A stretch of DNA of 64,000 nt from Gamarada debralockiae (taxonomy: Eukaryota; Ascomycota; Leotiomycetes; Helotiales; Hyphodiscaceae). The position numbers and the translations under genes were made by a program. Position 1 is the first letter of the stretch; each line of letters starts with the position of its first letter. The DNA is taken from contig NXFV01000689.1 in assembly GCA_002803225.1 (NCBI GenBank), positions 37,973 through 101,972 on the forward strand, in the 5' to 3' direction. Shown piece by piece: positions 25,450 to 37,501 of this stretch. The notes under the pieces were generated by a model. That model did no database searches. It saw only the letters and a program-made list of their open reading frames with translations, and was not told the origin of the DNA.

Positions 25450-28321
25450 ATGCCTCCCTCACAACTCAGGAGGTTAAAAGCCTCTCTGCGAGAACAAGGT
25501 ATTGTTGGGCCTCAGAAATCCAAGAAGCAGAAGAAACAAAATGCACAAAATGGGGCGGACAAGGAGAAACGAGTCCACAGGACCGCCGCTCTCACTGGAA
25601 TCCGCGAGCAATTCAATCCGTTCGAGTATAGGATGTCGGCCAAAGGCCCAAAATTCGAAGTTACAACCAGCAGTGGCATAGAATCAAGGAATGGGAAGGG
25701 TGTAATAAGACGGCCAGGTGCTGCGAACAGTCGGGATCAAGAGAGAGTATGTCTGGGGTCTCCAAATTTACTTCAGTCTGCTAATGGTTTTCACAGCTTG
25801 ACAAATTGTTGTATTCTGATATCAGGCGCCGAAATAAGGTTGGAGGAATCGTGGACAAACGTTTTGGAGAGAACGATCCTAGAATGGCACCGGAAGAGAA
25901 AATGTTGGAACGATTCACACGAGAAAAGCAATTACGACACAAGAACAGCTCGGCATTTGACCTTGAGAGCGAGGATTTGCCAGGAGAACTTACGCATATG
26001 GGTCAATCACTATCTCTCGACGGGCCTGCGATTGTGGACGATTTTGACGAGGAAGACCTGGAATTATCTGATGCGGAGGACCACCCCTCGGATGAGGAGC
26101 GCCAATCACGCAAACGACGTCGAGGGTCCGATGATGTTGGCTCTGAAGATGACGAGGAGGGGAAAGAGGCAGATCTCCCAGAACGGAAGAAGTCGAAGCA
26201 GGAGGTTATGAAGGAACTTATTGCCAAGTCGAAGCTTCATAAGTATGAGCGTCAAGCGGCCAAGGACGATGACGAAGATTTACGAGAAGAATTGGACAAG
26301 GAACTGCCAAATATCCACGGGCTCCTTCGAGGAATTGCACCAAGACCACAACCCGCGCAAGTAGCTGAAATACCAGGCATGAATCCAGATCGAGCCGCAC
26401 TCTTAAATGGAAAAGACAAGACAAAGTTTGATAAGGAATACGATATGCAGGTTAAGAAGTTGACTCAAGATAAGCGATCGAAACCCACCGAGCGATCGAA
26501 GACGGAGGATGAGAGGATAGCAGAGGAATCGAGAAAATTGCAGGAATTGGAGGCAAAGAGACTTCGACGAATGCAAGGCGCGCCGGAGAGTAGTGGTGAG
26601 GAAGATGCCGAGGAAAAGGGGATGGAGGAGGAAGATCTGGATATGGATGAGCATGATTTTGGGTTAGGTTCTGGTATCAAAACCAAACCATCAAAGCAGT
26701 CGAGGCCAACGATGGCTGAACTGGGTATTGATGATGAGGATGACTTCCTCATAGATGATGATCTCGTGGCGAGCGGATCTGATATGGAGCCTTCGGATGA
26801 TGAACCGGAGGGAGAGTCTGGCGAAGAGGAAGAAGCCGATGAAGACGAGGATACCGAGTTCCTGAAAGGATTACTTACCGAGGAGGAGTCCAAACGGCCA
26901 GAATTTCTGACGGGAGCCAATGCACCTCATCCAGAAACGGAATTACCAACAGAGAATGGCGTGAATGGGGACTTGGCCTATACTTTTAAGTGTCCGGAGT
27001 CTCACGAGGAGCTACTTCAGGTGACAAAGAGAGTCGTACTCTTAGATCTACCTACCGTCGTTCAGCGCATCAGAGCACTTTACCACCCAAAACTCAAGGC
27101 CGAGAACAAAGTGAAGTTGGGAAACTTTGCTGCGGCTCTTGTCGATCACATATCGTATCTCGCAGACCAGCCGAGTCGACCTCCTTTCTCAGTCTTGGAA
27201 ACCCTCATTCGCCACATCCACTCATTGGCGAAGACATTCCCTGTCGAGATTGCAAAATCGTTCCGCAGCCACCTAGAGGAGATCCAAGAATCTCGAGCTT
27301 TGTCCCTGACGGCAGGAGATTTGATGATTTTCACGGCCATTGGAACGATATTTCCAACTTCCGATCACTTTCATCAAGTCGTCACTCCCGCGGTTCTGAG
27401 CATGGGAAGATACCTTGGGTTGAAGATCCCCCAGACACTATCTGACTATACAAGGGGAGCATATCTGTGTACGTTATGCTTGCAGTACCAAAAGCTATCC
27501 AAACGATATGTGCCGGAACTGATCAGCTTCATCGAAAATACACTCTGTACCTTAGCACCTACGAAGCTGGCTAAGCTCCCTGGAAGTTCCCCAAACCATG
27601 AGCCGAAGAAGTCTGTGCGGATAGAGGATGGTTCTGTCTCTCCCAAAAAACTGAACTTTTACGACTGCGTTTCTCAAGACTTGTCAGCTGAGGAGGAAGA
27701 AGCTGTCAAAGTAGCTTTGCTAGTGACAAATCTCGATCTCCTCGATGCAGCTGCAGATACATGGACTGGGAAGGCAGCTTTCACCGAGGTTTTCGAGCCA
27801 GCATTGAAAATCATCCAGCATCTAGGGAGCAAGAAATGTCAATCGAAGCTCTCTGAAGCTACACTGGTATGTTGACTGCCATCCACGACACACCAAGCTA
27901 AACTAATAAACAACAGGCGAAGATCACCAAACTCTCCCAAAAACTGCAACGCCTCCTAAAACACGCGCACCTCTCCCGGCGCCCCCTAGAACTACACCAC
28001 CACCGACCGCTCGCAATCAAGACCTCGATCCCCAAATTCGAAGAATCCTACAACCCAGACCGACACTACGATCCCGACAAGGAACGCACCGAAGCCTCCA
28101 AGTTGAAAAAGGAGTATAAGAGGGAAAAGAAGGGCGCTATTAGAGAGTTGAGGAAGGATGCTAAGAGTATTGCGAGAGAAGCGTTGAGGGAGAAGAAGGA
28201 GAGGGATGCGGCGTATGAGAAGAAGTATAAGAGGCTTGTGGCGGAGATTCAGGGGGAGGAGGGGAGGGAAAGTAAGGCTTATGAGAGGGAGAAAGAGTGG
28301 AGGAAGAAAGGGAGGAAATAG
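25450..28321 (+). CDS. NOP14: Nucleolar protein Nop14, SSU processome
   Basis: Required for 18S rRNA maturation and nuclear export of the 40S precursor as part of the U3 small-subunit processome. Three exons: 25450..25746, 25797..27866, 27917..28321, giving 2772 nt and 923 aa, slightly longer than yeast Nop14. The N-terminal block has NPFEYRMSAKGPKFEV and then VGGIVDKRFGENDPRMAPEE, the Nop14 signature. Long acidic stretches (DDEDD and EEEEADEDED types) lie at about 190-470. A helical C-terminal half follows, ending in a Lys/Glu-rich basic tail (KKEYKREKKGAIRELRKDAK). No membrane segment occurs. Family identity is clear from signature and architecture. Confidence 0.93.
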
Positions 28322-28690
28322 TGTTTGGAAAACGTAGGATAAGATACTTATGAACCGATGAATTCTGTCTGGTCACTGAACAATTCGCTCGAATGTTTGG
28401 TCTGTTGAGATGAGATCAAGTCATCATTTCATTCCACAATTGAGCTTGCACATGTGACTGAAATTCAACGAACACACCCCGGCCAAACCTACGTTTCATC
28501 ATGCGGTAAAAGGAGGTGCGCCAAAAGGCTGTAGATCTAAACAAGAAGAATAGTTCAAGATTCATATCCCTCATATCATCTCACAAACCTCGAAGCCTGG
28601 TCCAACGCCTCTCAAGATGCAAAGGGTATCTGCCAAGGCATGTGCCTATATCCTCAACTTCATCCAACTCTCAAATGTAAACCCGCATGC
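28322..28690. other. Convergent 3' region NOP14 / copper transporter
   Basis: 369 nt between the stop codons. A 99-codon plus-strand frame (28617-28916) is antisense to exons of the copper transporter and is rejected as a gene. Confidence 0.5.
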
Positions 28691-29426
28691 TCAATGGCAT
28701 GCTGACTCTTTCGTCGAGCTCGTGTTCAACCCAAATAACAAATATCCAACAAATGCTCCAACTCCTACGCTCAACATCACCCATCCGTTGTATGTCATGA
28801 ATAGTAGCCTTATCCCTCGAATCAGTATCCAATCAATTTCTGCAGGGGAGGGTCAATGGATAGAGAAGGACTCACATCAACATAAACGCATAAAAGTTCT
28901 GAACCGCGTACAATAGCGCCTTAATAACATGCGCCGGGGCCGTCTTGCTGGGGACCTGGTTGCGTCCTGACCAAGAAAGGAAAGGCGTTCTCTCAGTAAC
29001 AGCTCCAGCTCCATTTATAGAATTCTCAGCTTTCAATTCCACATTTTCAAGAAAAGAAACGCATCACCGAACCAAAACCGCCAGTGTATATGTAGGGTAG
29101 GTGTGGGAGGAAAGCTTACTCGGCACTTCCTCCTGTCTCTTCGCTACCCAAGTTTCATATTGTCTCGAAAAGGAACGAATGGCTTCGTAGCCTGCAGTGA
29201 GAGCGACGACGCCGAGGAGGGAGAAGATCAGACCGACGTTCGTTTGGATGTGCCACCAGCGGAAAATGATGCAGAGGTTGGTTGTGTCCCAGGTGAAGAG
29301 CATCTAGGACAAAGAGATTAGCTTCTGGGTTTCTGAGTTGGAATTGGGAGTTCGCACGTTCATGTTGCACATTGGTCCCATTCCACCATGGTCCATACCG
29401 CTGTGATCCATATGTGAGTGATCCAT
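28691..29426 (-). CDS. Ctr-family copper transporter
   Basis: Trimeric high-affinity Cu(I) importer. Four exons on the minus strand: 29426..29358, 29303..29120, 29029..28876, 28808..28691, giving 525 nt and 174 aa. The N-terminus is Met/His-rich (MDHSHMDHSGMDHGGMGPM), the Cu-capturing ectodomain. TM1 includes WWHIQTNVGLIFSLLGVVALT. A cytosolic loop follows, then TM2 with the MxxxM selectivity motif (MLLFM). Twelve residues later comes the GxxxG helix-packing motif of TM3 (GAFVG). The chain ends Ala-Cys-His, a Cys/His end resembling the HCH tail of Ctr1. The last three exons were rebuilt from phase and motif continuity; the third and fourth acceptors are AAG types. Confidence 0.88.
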
Positions 29427-29932
29427 CTCGCGGGTTTTAAGCTGGTATGTCGTGTTGTGTGGAACTGGCCGTAAGTTGGAACTTGGTGTTCGGAGATGCA
29501 GAAGTTGGAGTTTGAACCCGAGAGTTGGGATGAAGGCAAGGACAGAGTTTCGACAGAGGGGATCCAAGTTAAGGTTTGTTTTATATCATGCGTCGCATAA
29601 TGTAATATGCTCAAACACGCGCTCGTACAGTAGCTTAGCCGTAGACAGCGGGCACTAATGATTGGCCAAACCTTATCGGCTCGACTCAGGGCGACACGTG
29701 ATATCTTTCTGTTTGACTCTCTCTTTTTGTTCAACATCAATGTCTAAAACGATATCAGCTCAGCTATCAGCGAACAGCGAACAGCATTTGTGCTAATATT
29801 TGATGTGGGACTGGCATTTGAAGAGAATTGGGAAATTCCATCATTACGAGAAGGTCTTACTTATAGCTCCGTAGCTCCAGCGAGTCAGCGACCTCATGGA
29901 GAGTTTGTTTGCACCTAACAGATGTTTCTAAT
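29427..29932. other. Intergenic, copper transporter promoter
   Basis: About 500 nt upstream of the copper transporter and downstream of the Gfd2-like gene. Shadow frames only; no copper-response element could be assigned by eye. Confidence 0.4.
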
Positions 29933-31140
29933 CTATTCGGATTCAAATCCATCAAAGCATTGCGAGAAGCCCTCGATTCCCTCAAATTTTTCATGCCAAT
30001 CTTCATTTTGTTCCTTCACTTCTTTCCTTCTCTGAAGTTCCGCGAGATGCCGGACACGACGCGCTTCCTGTACCTCTGGCAAGCTGTTCCTTATGTATCT
30101 CAAAGCCCTCTTTGTGAAGTCACCCCTTCGCCAATTCATATCTCCTCTGTATTCGAAACAAGCAGGCACAGAGGCCCTGTCGATCTTAAGAGCATTCGCT
30201 GAAAGATTCTGGATGATTGAAAGTTTGAAACGTTCTGCTTCCGTCAACAAGAGGCCCTGCTGCTTGCATTCGATCGACGTCAGGGAAAGCAACAGGTGTA
30301 GGTTGAAGTGTGCGTCATTGCCACCGACACTGTCAAAAAAAAATTCGAAGTTAGCATTCGCTCAATAAGAAACGAAGAATCGACCCAAGCTGGTACTCAT
30401 GAGTTCCTAGATATGCCCTGACTCCGTCTCAGTGTTTGCGGAGGAGAATTTCGGAGCAGTACTCATGAAATCGGCGAATATAGGACGAGAATGGCTTCAT
30501 TTATCACTTACTGGAGATTTCCATAAGAGCAATTGCAAGCTTCCAAAGATTCCATAAAGCCCCAAAGTTCATCTTCGCGTTTGTTCGGTGGAACCCCCAA
30601 TATCCGCCTAATCTCCAGCTGCACGTCCAGAATGCCAGCTAAAGAAGACTGGTCGGTAAGTCTTATCCCCAAGTGTTCCATGATGACAGCCTCTCCCCGG
30701 GCATCAAAAGTGACAAGCACAACCTTCCGAGGTCGGTTTTCGTTCTCACGATCTGGCTGAGAAAGGCAGTCGCTGAGTTTCGATTGCAGGGCGGCCTTGG
30801 TAATGACAAAGGGGAGCATTTCGGAGGTTCCAAATAGAAAATGACTGTCAGTGTCTTTGAACTGCCTGGGGCTCATAAAGCACAGATTCTGGGTTGATAT
30901 GATGTCCGTACGCTTTGCGTCGAGACCTCGTGTATCTAAAATAGAGATGCCGACCGAAACTGGGTGAAGGATACCGGGCTCGTCGAAAAAGTTGTCTTCT
31001 CCTTCGAAGTCGACGGACACAAACACAACGTCTTCCATGAAGTAGTCTAATAATCGACTCTCTCGCAACAATAGCCCACCCGGGATTGTATATCTCCGGG
31101 AACGGTTCGTGATTCTGATGGGTGCCATTTTGATCTGCAT
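29933..31140 (-). CDS. Gfd2/YDR514C-like RNase H-fold (DEDDh) protein
   Basis: Two exons on the minus strand, 31140..30512 and 30329..29933, giving 1026 nt and 341 aa. The fold shows the four acidic positions of DEDDh exonucleases: Asp and Glu in FVSVDFEG, a further Asp in LVTFDARGE, and the final HxxxxD-type block GGNDAHFNLHLLL with Asp and His. The C-terminal 100 residues are helical and charged. Fungal Gfd2/YDR514C proteins share this C-terminal domain and have been linked to mRNA export; nuclease activity is possible but not shown. The start is either the Met at 31140 or the one at 31128 (MAPIRITNRS). The intron is 182 nt, with acceptor TTTTTGACAG. Confidence 0.8.
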
Positions 31141-33094
31141 AGCTGACGAAGAGACGGCTTGGTGGGATTGGCCACTTCGACCTGGACCTTGTTCAAGTGC
31201 TGTGAAATGAGGCTGCAGTGATTTGGGTCAACCGTCGCGCTCCAACTTATGTGAATGAGGGGAATTGCTCGAGTGGCAGTAAAGTAGATGCAGCTCGCTG
31301 AAAGAAAGGGAAGTTGCAGGTTGGAGTTAAACGAGAAGATGTTTCGTGTAAGATGCGATAGCTCCAGAAACAATATTTACAAAGAATAAAACAGGTAGAC
31401 AGAATCATGGAGTCAAAAAGAAATCAAGAAGTGGACTGAAATGGAGCAGAGAGTGATGAGTATACGCAAGGCAAATTTGAAATGAACTTGGACTTCTTAT
31501 TGGCCCTGAGTTATGTAGAAACGGGGCAGACTCGCGCCCTTAAATGGAAGGTTTGAGTCAGCCGAGCCCTACTTCAAAGCGAAATTCCCGGAAAAGATTC
31601 AACAAATGAAAGTACGGTTTTTTGGAAAGAAAAGACGAGAAATAATATGCAAATTTGGACAAGAAAGAGATTTTACTCCACAAGGAAATCTTAAGTTGGT
31701 AGCAGCTCCCGACCCCTTGAACCCGAAGAGCAGCACTAGGTAGAACAGCCTTCCACGAGTGAGCCTCGGCAAACACCCTCACTGTAGTACGACTACCGGT
31801 ATCCGACTCAAGTGACAGTAGTACAAATCGTAAGAACGCTTATATAATCGCCCTTGAGAGTTTACTTGTAGTAATGGGAAGAGCCTATGCCTGGTTAGTC
31901 GCAAATCGAAATGAGGTAGTCGGTTCGATAGAAGATGGCGACGTACCCCAGAACGTGCGAAGGGATGTCTCGAGATGGTGTAGCTGCCTAACTGCCCGAA
32001 CAAGAGGTCGATAGAAGATGATGGTAACTCTACTAAGTTGGAAGATATGTGAGCTTGTTGGTCGCGGACGTGGTCGAGCTGCTGGAGTGGTATCAATGCC
32101 AAATGACAATCTCCGCGACGGTAACAGCAGAATCTTTGAATGAAGATTCGGGCTTGTAGATTTTATCCCCCGCGGAACAAGCATTGAGAAGGATTTAAGC
32201 CCTGTGGATACTGGACTTTGAGACACGTTGGAACTTTGTTGGCACAAACCCTTACTGACCCCTTTCGCTTATTTATCGATGCCACCCTCGTGGCCGCACA
32301 TAACCTCCCCTTTCCTTCATACCTTTATCAAACCAAATAAGCAATTATTCTTCAAGAACCCAACTGACCAGTAGAGGTGTACACTCTGGCGCCGCTTGGT
32401 CACCGTGCTATACACTCGTTCTTTAGAGCACTCTGAGGAACGCTTGGGTTATAGTTACGCGCCCCTCGTTCAAACCCGAGTCTGAACCATAAGGAAGCCG
32501 GGAGAAGGCCACAGAAGCTATGGTGAACCCAAAGGAAGAGATCACATAGTCACATAGGTGTGTGTTCTCTTCAAATAATTAAAGATCTTGAGTAGAGATT
32601 TTTTAGACCTTTATTTTGTATCGTTTTGTTTTGGCGGTGATTTTGCGGTACCAAAGGAGACAAACGGGAAGCGAGCAGAAGCTACCTCCGAGTACAGGCC
32701 GGACCAAAAGACCATCAAGAGAAACAATAGATTGCCATTAAACGCTGGAAAACGGTAAACGAAGTATCTGAAAGACCATATGTAAAAAAGGAAAGAATTG
32801 TTGTCACGAACGGACGCGAGTCTTGCTGTGATGGCGTGACCTTTTGAAGTCCGATGGCCCTCATCTGGCTTTTCATCATCCTAGAGAAATGGTAATGTAG
32901 CCACCAACATGTGCTTCCAACCTTGAGAACGTTGATTCATTTCATTTTGATGTTTTACATGTGAAGTTGGGAAAACCTAAAACCTGCTATCAAATCCGTG
33001 TCGAACTCAGGCGGTATCTCTCAATGCAAGCTATTTTCAAGGATAGGGATTTTTGGTTCCCAAAGCTTCAACTAGTATCTTCACCCTATCCAAC
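31141..33094. other. Gene-poor stretch, about 2 kb
   Basis: Several minus-strand frames of 74-120 codons (31558-32247) have no domain, no splice continuity and irregular composition. A region at 32380-32480 resembles a tRNA by a GTTCAAACC motif but does not fold into one. Nothing is supported. Confidence 0.45.
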
Positions 33095-34259
33095 TCAGGT
33101 AACAGTGGTGTAAACTGTCACAACCCTTGGGTAATCAGTCTCAACAGTTGTGGCTGTCGTAGTAGTAAAAGCCTAATGCCTGATTAGCCACTACCCATAC
33201 GTGGTGAGGGAGTTTTCAGTCGCACGTATTTTGTAATCGTCTCCGCTGAATAGTACGCAATGCTCTCTGTAGTAGTAGGATCGGGGAATGTAATCAAACA
33301 GCTACATGCCGAGGTGATCCTGCTGGCATTGACAGTTGCCAGATACGGTGGAATAATGACAGCGCGCTTTCTAACCGCTGGTGGAGGACTTGTACATCCA
33401 GCCTTTGAGTTGCTGCGTCAATATTGAATATAACAAGGCTTGGCAAGGAGATGCGCAGGCAACAATCCTGGGCAATCTCGATCATACATTGTCCAATTGT
33501 CGAAAGGCATATATATTACATTCCCAGCAACACTCACGTTGAAGAGATTGCAGCGACGTAAGTTGATGCCAAACGCATCAGGCCCTTCTACTTGAAAGCT
33601 TAGACACTTCGGATTTTGAAGGCAATTCTGGTGGCAAGTAACGTTATCGACTGGAGCAGCTGAACTAAGTAGATTATAGCCGTATCCAGCTGCTCGATAG
33701 TCACACGTCAGTGAGGCTGTCGGAGTGGGTGGAACACAGAGGTCTGTGGGTGTGCCCACTCTAAAGTCGGTGGTTGGCCAGTTTGCTACAAAGTGCAAGG
33801 AGGTAATTGCCTCAACTTACGCGTTGCCAAAGGTGCTGGTAGTAGTAGTTGCCGTTATTGTGTCTGTAATAGTGGTCGTATAGTTGTATGTGGCTGTGGA
33901 GAGCACACTGACGGTAGGTTGCAAGTAGGTGGAGCAGAAAGAGCTGGCTTCAACAGAGCGGGTCCAGAACGAAGTTAGACCAAAGCACGGCTTGAGAGGG
34001 GAAAGTGATATTCACGGGTTACGTAGAGCTCTAAGGACTTTATCTGCATTACAACCTAGGGTCTATCAGCAAGCTTCAAGAAATTCACAGAAATTCTGGG
34101 ATGCCCACCCTCTCTTTGCACGATGGCGTTGGGAATGGCAGGAGCATCTCGAGCTCTTGGAGGGCCTCCAGCTACTATGCCATGAATTGGAACCAGTTCT
34201 GCAGTTATCTGGCTTACTCCGAATAAAGCTGCGACAACAATACAAGCAATAGGGAACAT
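33095..34259 (-). CDS. Secreted protein with PAN/apple-like domain
   Basis: Five exons on the minus strand: 34259..34089, 33990..33821, 33760..33464, 33412..33226, 33172..33095, giving 903 nt and 300 aa. Exon borders 1/2 and 3/4 are the least certain. The N-terminus MFPIACIVVAALFGVSQITA is a signal peptide. A Cys-containing segment (CFGLTSFWTRSVEASSFCS) leads into a Thr-rich linker (TYNYTTTITDTITATTTT). A PAN/apple-like core follows (LTCDYRAAGYGYNLLSS...NVTCHQNCLQNPKCLSFQVE...RRCNLFNVSV...YDRDCPG) with paired cysteines, then ITSACSCLITFPDP and another Thr-rich tail. Several N-glycosylation sequons are visible. Such fungal extracellular proteins are probably cell-wall or adhesion-related; no enzyme motif is seen. 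Confidence 0.75.
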
Positions 34260-35677
34260 TTGGCAGGCTGATGAAAGTAGCTGACCGAGGGTTTGGCTCA
34301 GGATAAATTGATACTGAAGAGTGTAGAGAATAATTCAACAATATTTGGCAAATAACAATACATTGAATGAACGGATATACTAAAACTCTGTACTCTCGCA
34401 GCAAGCATATATGGACACAGCAATGGAGGAGTCGGGCATTTCTATTGAATGCTATGAGGATGCTGCAGCCACCCGCGCGGTGGCGTTCGTATTCAGCTAT
34501 AATTGAAGAAGATGAATTCCCGTGGCTTAGTATTTTGATGTTATGCAGCATGCAACCTCTGAAAGGTCGAATCCCCAATGCCGCCCTTCTCCTAGATTAA
34601 TACGTGAGGTTTCGTATGACAGCAGGAGCTAGAAATGGAGCCATTGAGTTGGTTAGGATAAAAATAGGCTGGAAAATGGGCGTATGATACGAGAATGCCA
34701 TTTTCAGAACAAGCTTATTTTCCTCGCAGCGATTGTGTTGTGGAGAGGACCCTGGTATGGGTAAAGGCTGATTGTCAAGCCGTTTTACCACTCGTCTGCT
34801 ATTCCAGGAACTCCACAGATTTTCAGTCTCAAGGGATTTGAGCAAATGGAAAGCGATGAAACCCATATCGAAACTTTCCCCTCGATTACCATCGAGCAAT
34901 ACCATGGGCTGTCAGTTGTTGTTGCTCCGAACAGAGAAATGCCCAGCTTTCCCGCGCCACGGCGCAACTTTGGGAGCCGAGGTATTCGAAGTTAACAATC
35001 AGAAGTTACAAAGATCCGATGCTTAAAGCAGGATTGGAAACTCTTACTTGCATTGACACTTTCAATGACGAAGAGCTAGTAACAACCACATCGAATAGGA
35101 AAAAGACGTGAGCTCTGCTGAGGGTAGCCCCGTACTGGCGGAGACAAAGACTCGCCTCGCTGATGGAGAGCCATGAACAGCACTTGCTTTATCATGCGAA
35201 CTGGTAGATGTGGAGATGATATGGAGTCAAAGTCGCTCCTTATGCTACATTTCCTTTAGCAAAGCAAGAGATTGTCAACCTTTGCTGACATCCAGCAGCG
35301 AAATTCGGAATTCCTCAGGCAATCTGACTTCGGCTGCAACGCTTGAGCATGAGTCCACGGAGATTTAGCTCAACTTTGAGGCCATGCGGACATCCCGGAG
35401 GTGGAAGAGTCTCTGATAGTCTAGAAGAATGTTGATAAGATGGATTAAAAGGTTGAGATATATGTGCGGATAGTGGCTAGCAGGTACGGCAGGCTTTCAG
35501 CGAGTTGACTTAGCGTCTAAACTCCGATAAAGACCCCTGTAAGAGAGTGAATAATGTAATCAGTTGCCCCCGCAGGTTTTTGGAGGGGCAACAAGATAAA
35601 TAATCCATCTACTCCGTCATGATTCATAGCTCATCAACTTCTCTAAACAATTCACACATTCCAAGAAACTGGTCAAG
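34260..35677. other. Intergenic, promoter of BNA1
   Basis: About 1.4 kb. Minus-strand frames such as 34597-34905 and plus-strand shadows lack any coherent protein signature. The stretch ends in the BNA1 promoter and leader (CATCAACTTCTCTAAACAATTCAC). Confidence 0.45.
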
Positions 35678-36323
35678 ATGCTTTCAAGTCCACTGAACAT
35701 GCCAAAATGGTAAGCTATACGCTCATATATTGAAAATGTCTCTAACACATGGGTCATAGGCTCGAAGAGAACTCCCACCTCTTGAAGCCGCCGATCAACA
35801 ATTACTGCGTCTACAATAAAGATGTGACTGTTATGGTAAGCTATCCTCTCGATTGAGCATAAGGAGACCCCAATCTAACCCTACACAGATAGTAGGAGGT
35901 CCGAATGCACGTACCGACTACCACATCAATGAAACCGCCGAATGGTTTTACCAATACAAAGGCGCCATGATGCTGAAAGTCGTCGACGAAGGCAAATTCA
36001 GGGACATCATCATCGGCGAAGGCGAGATGTTCCTCCTACCTCCCAACACACCCCACAACCCCGTCCGATTCGCAAACACAGTGGGCATTGTGCTGGAACA
36101 ACACAGGCCCGAGAGCTCGATAGATCGGCTGCGCTGGTATTGCACGAATTGCCATGAGATTGTGGATGAGGCCAGTTTCCATTGCACGGATTTGGGCACG
36201 CAGATTAAAGAGGCTGTTAATGAGTTTAAGAATAGTGAGGAGAGGAGGAAGTGCAAGCACTGTGGGGTAATGGCAGAGGCTGCGCCGAAGCCGGGTGAGA
36301 TCAAGGATCCGAATTTGGAGTGA
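35678..36323 (+). CDS. BNA1: 3-hydroxyanthranilate 3,4-dioxygenase
   Basis: Cupin-fold Fe(II) enzyme of the kynurenine pathway, opening 3-hydroxyanthranilate on the way to quinolinate and NAD. Three exons: 35678..35709, 35760..35835, 35889..36323, giving 543 nt and 180 aa, the normal length. Metal ligands are the His in [11 protein letters not shown], the Glu in the same motif and the His in [11 protein letters not shown]. Substrate-recognition Arg residues occur in NARTDYH and EQHRPES. The C-terminal WYCTNCHE ... RKCKHCG pair is the rubredoxin-like second metal site. Its 3' end is only 70 nt from the stop of the convergent FAH-domain gene. Confidence 0.95.
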
Positions 36324-36393
36324 TGGAGGCAGCTAGTTTGGAAGATTTCTACCTTTGAAGGGTATCCAATTGTACACTATTTGCGTGATTCAA

Positions 36394-37239
36394 CTATGTC
36401 TCCTTGTACTCGTATGTGCTGGTGGACTCCTCAACCTCCACCTCGATCTTTGCCTCCTCCAACTCCTTTCCGCCAACCTTCAAACCAGCTCTCATAACAT
36501 CTCCCGGAACAACAGGTCCTACTCCCTTTGGTGTGCCAGTCAACACAATATCTCCCTTCTCCAGCGTCATAACCTTCGAAATATCGCTCAGGATCCTAGG
36601 GATTCGGAACAGCATCAACTCCGTATTATCCGCTTGTCGATGCTCGTTGTTGACCGTGAGGTAAAGCTCGACATTGTGCGGATCCGGAATCGCAGACTTC
36701 GCAATGATTTCGCTGACCGGGAGAAAAGTGTCAAAACCCTTTGCAATATCCCATGGCAGGCCCTTCTTCTTAGCTTCGTTCTGGGCATTGCGAGCTGTCA
36801 TGTCGATACTGAGCGCATAGCCTATTCCAATCAGCATCTGCCATTTAGCAACTTGGAAAGGGGAGGCGAACTCTCAATGGAATCATAAGCAGTCTTTTCA
36901 TCCGAAGCCTCCAGGTTCTTGACCTGGTTCCCTATAATCAAAGCCAATTCGACTTCATAATGCAAATCCACGCCCTTCGGTCTAATGACCGGTCCAGCGC
37001 CAGGAGGGAGGATCGAAGAGGCGGGCTTGAGAAAGAAGAAGGGTTGTTTCGGTCTCTGGTTATTCAATTCCGTGACATGGTCTCTATTCAACCCGTCCGG
37101 TCAATTTCCTTCCTTTAGACCAGCTGGGAAGACCGAGAGTGGGTGGAACATACGCATAATTTCTCCCGATACACACAACCTTGGAAGCCTTCTTCAACGA
37201 AGCCATTGAAGTAATTCCACGACGAAAGACGAGCGTCAT
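36394..37239 (-). CDS. Fumarylacetoacetate hydrolase-family protein (FAHD1-like)
   Basis: Three exons on the minus strand, 37239..37154, 37083..36872, 36821..36394, giving 726 nt and 241 aa. The N-terminus is KASKVVCIGRNYADHVTELN, then FFFLKPASSILPPGAGPV and the metal site HYEVELALIIG (Glu-x-Glu). SYALSIDMTARNAQ supplies the Asp and AKKKGLPWDIAKGFDTF follows; VLTGTPKGVGPVVPGD closes the fold. This is the mitochondrial/cytosolic FAHD1 type (acylpyruvase or oxaloacetate decarboxylase), rather than the longer tyrosine-pathway FAH. The first 11 residues (MTLVFRRGITS) could be a short mitochondrial presequence before the internal MASLKK. It is tail-to-tail with BNA1, an arrangement that may be only positional. 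Confidence 0.9.
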
Positions 37240-37501
37240 GATGAGGGGTAATTGGCGGACAGGCAGTATTTAACCGTCCTGTAAGGTGGGATTGAGAAGC
37301 CATGGAAGCAGAGTTCAAGAGTGGACGGCCCCGATGTCCCCACCTTACCTGTGTGGTGGGGACGTTTCACTCGGCCTCAATTCCGCTTGGAGCACCCTAG
37401 AACATCAACTACCGTACAGCCATTTGTCTCAAACACTACACAAGACATTACCACGAATTTTGGATCAGACATACAAGCATTGGCATAGCCATTGAAACAT
37501 C
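37240..37501. promoter_or_regulatory. 262-nt divergent promoter (FAHD1-like / coiled-coil gene)
   Basis: The start codons at 37239 (minus) and 37502 (plus) face away from each other with 262 nt between. No specific motif is assigned. Confidence 0.5.

Noticed and set aside
28617..28916. 99-codon plus-strand ORF
   Set aside because: Antisense to the last two exons of the copper transporter, which have clear motifs.
31558..32247. Minus-strand ORF cluster
   Set aside because: Frames are short, overlap, and cannot be joined through splice sites into a domain-bearing protein.
32380..32480. tRNA-like sequence with GTTCAAACC
   Set aside because: No matching acceptor or anticodon stem could be folded, and the T stem is mispaired.
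34597..34905. 102-codon minus-strand ORF
   Set aside because: No domain, no homologue recognised, overlapping plus-strand frame of equal quality.
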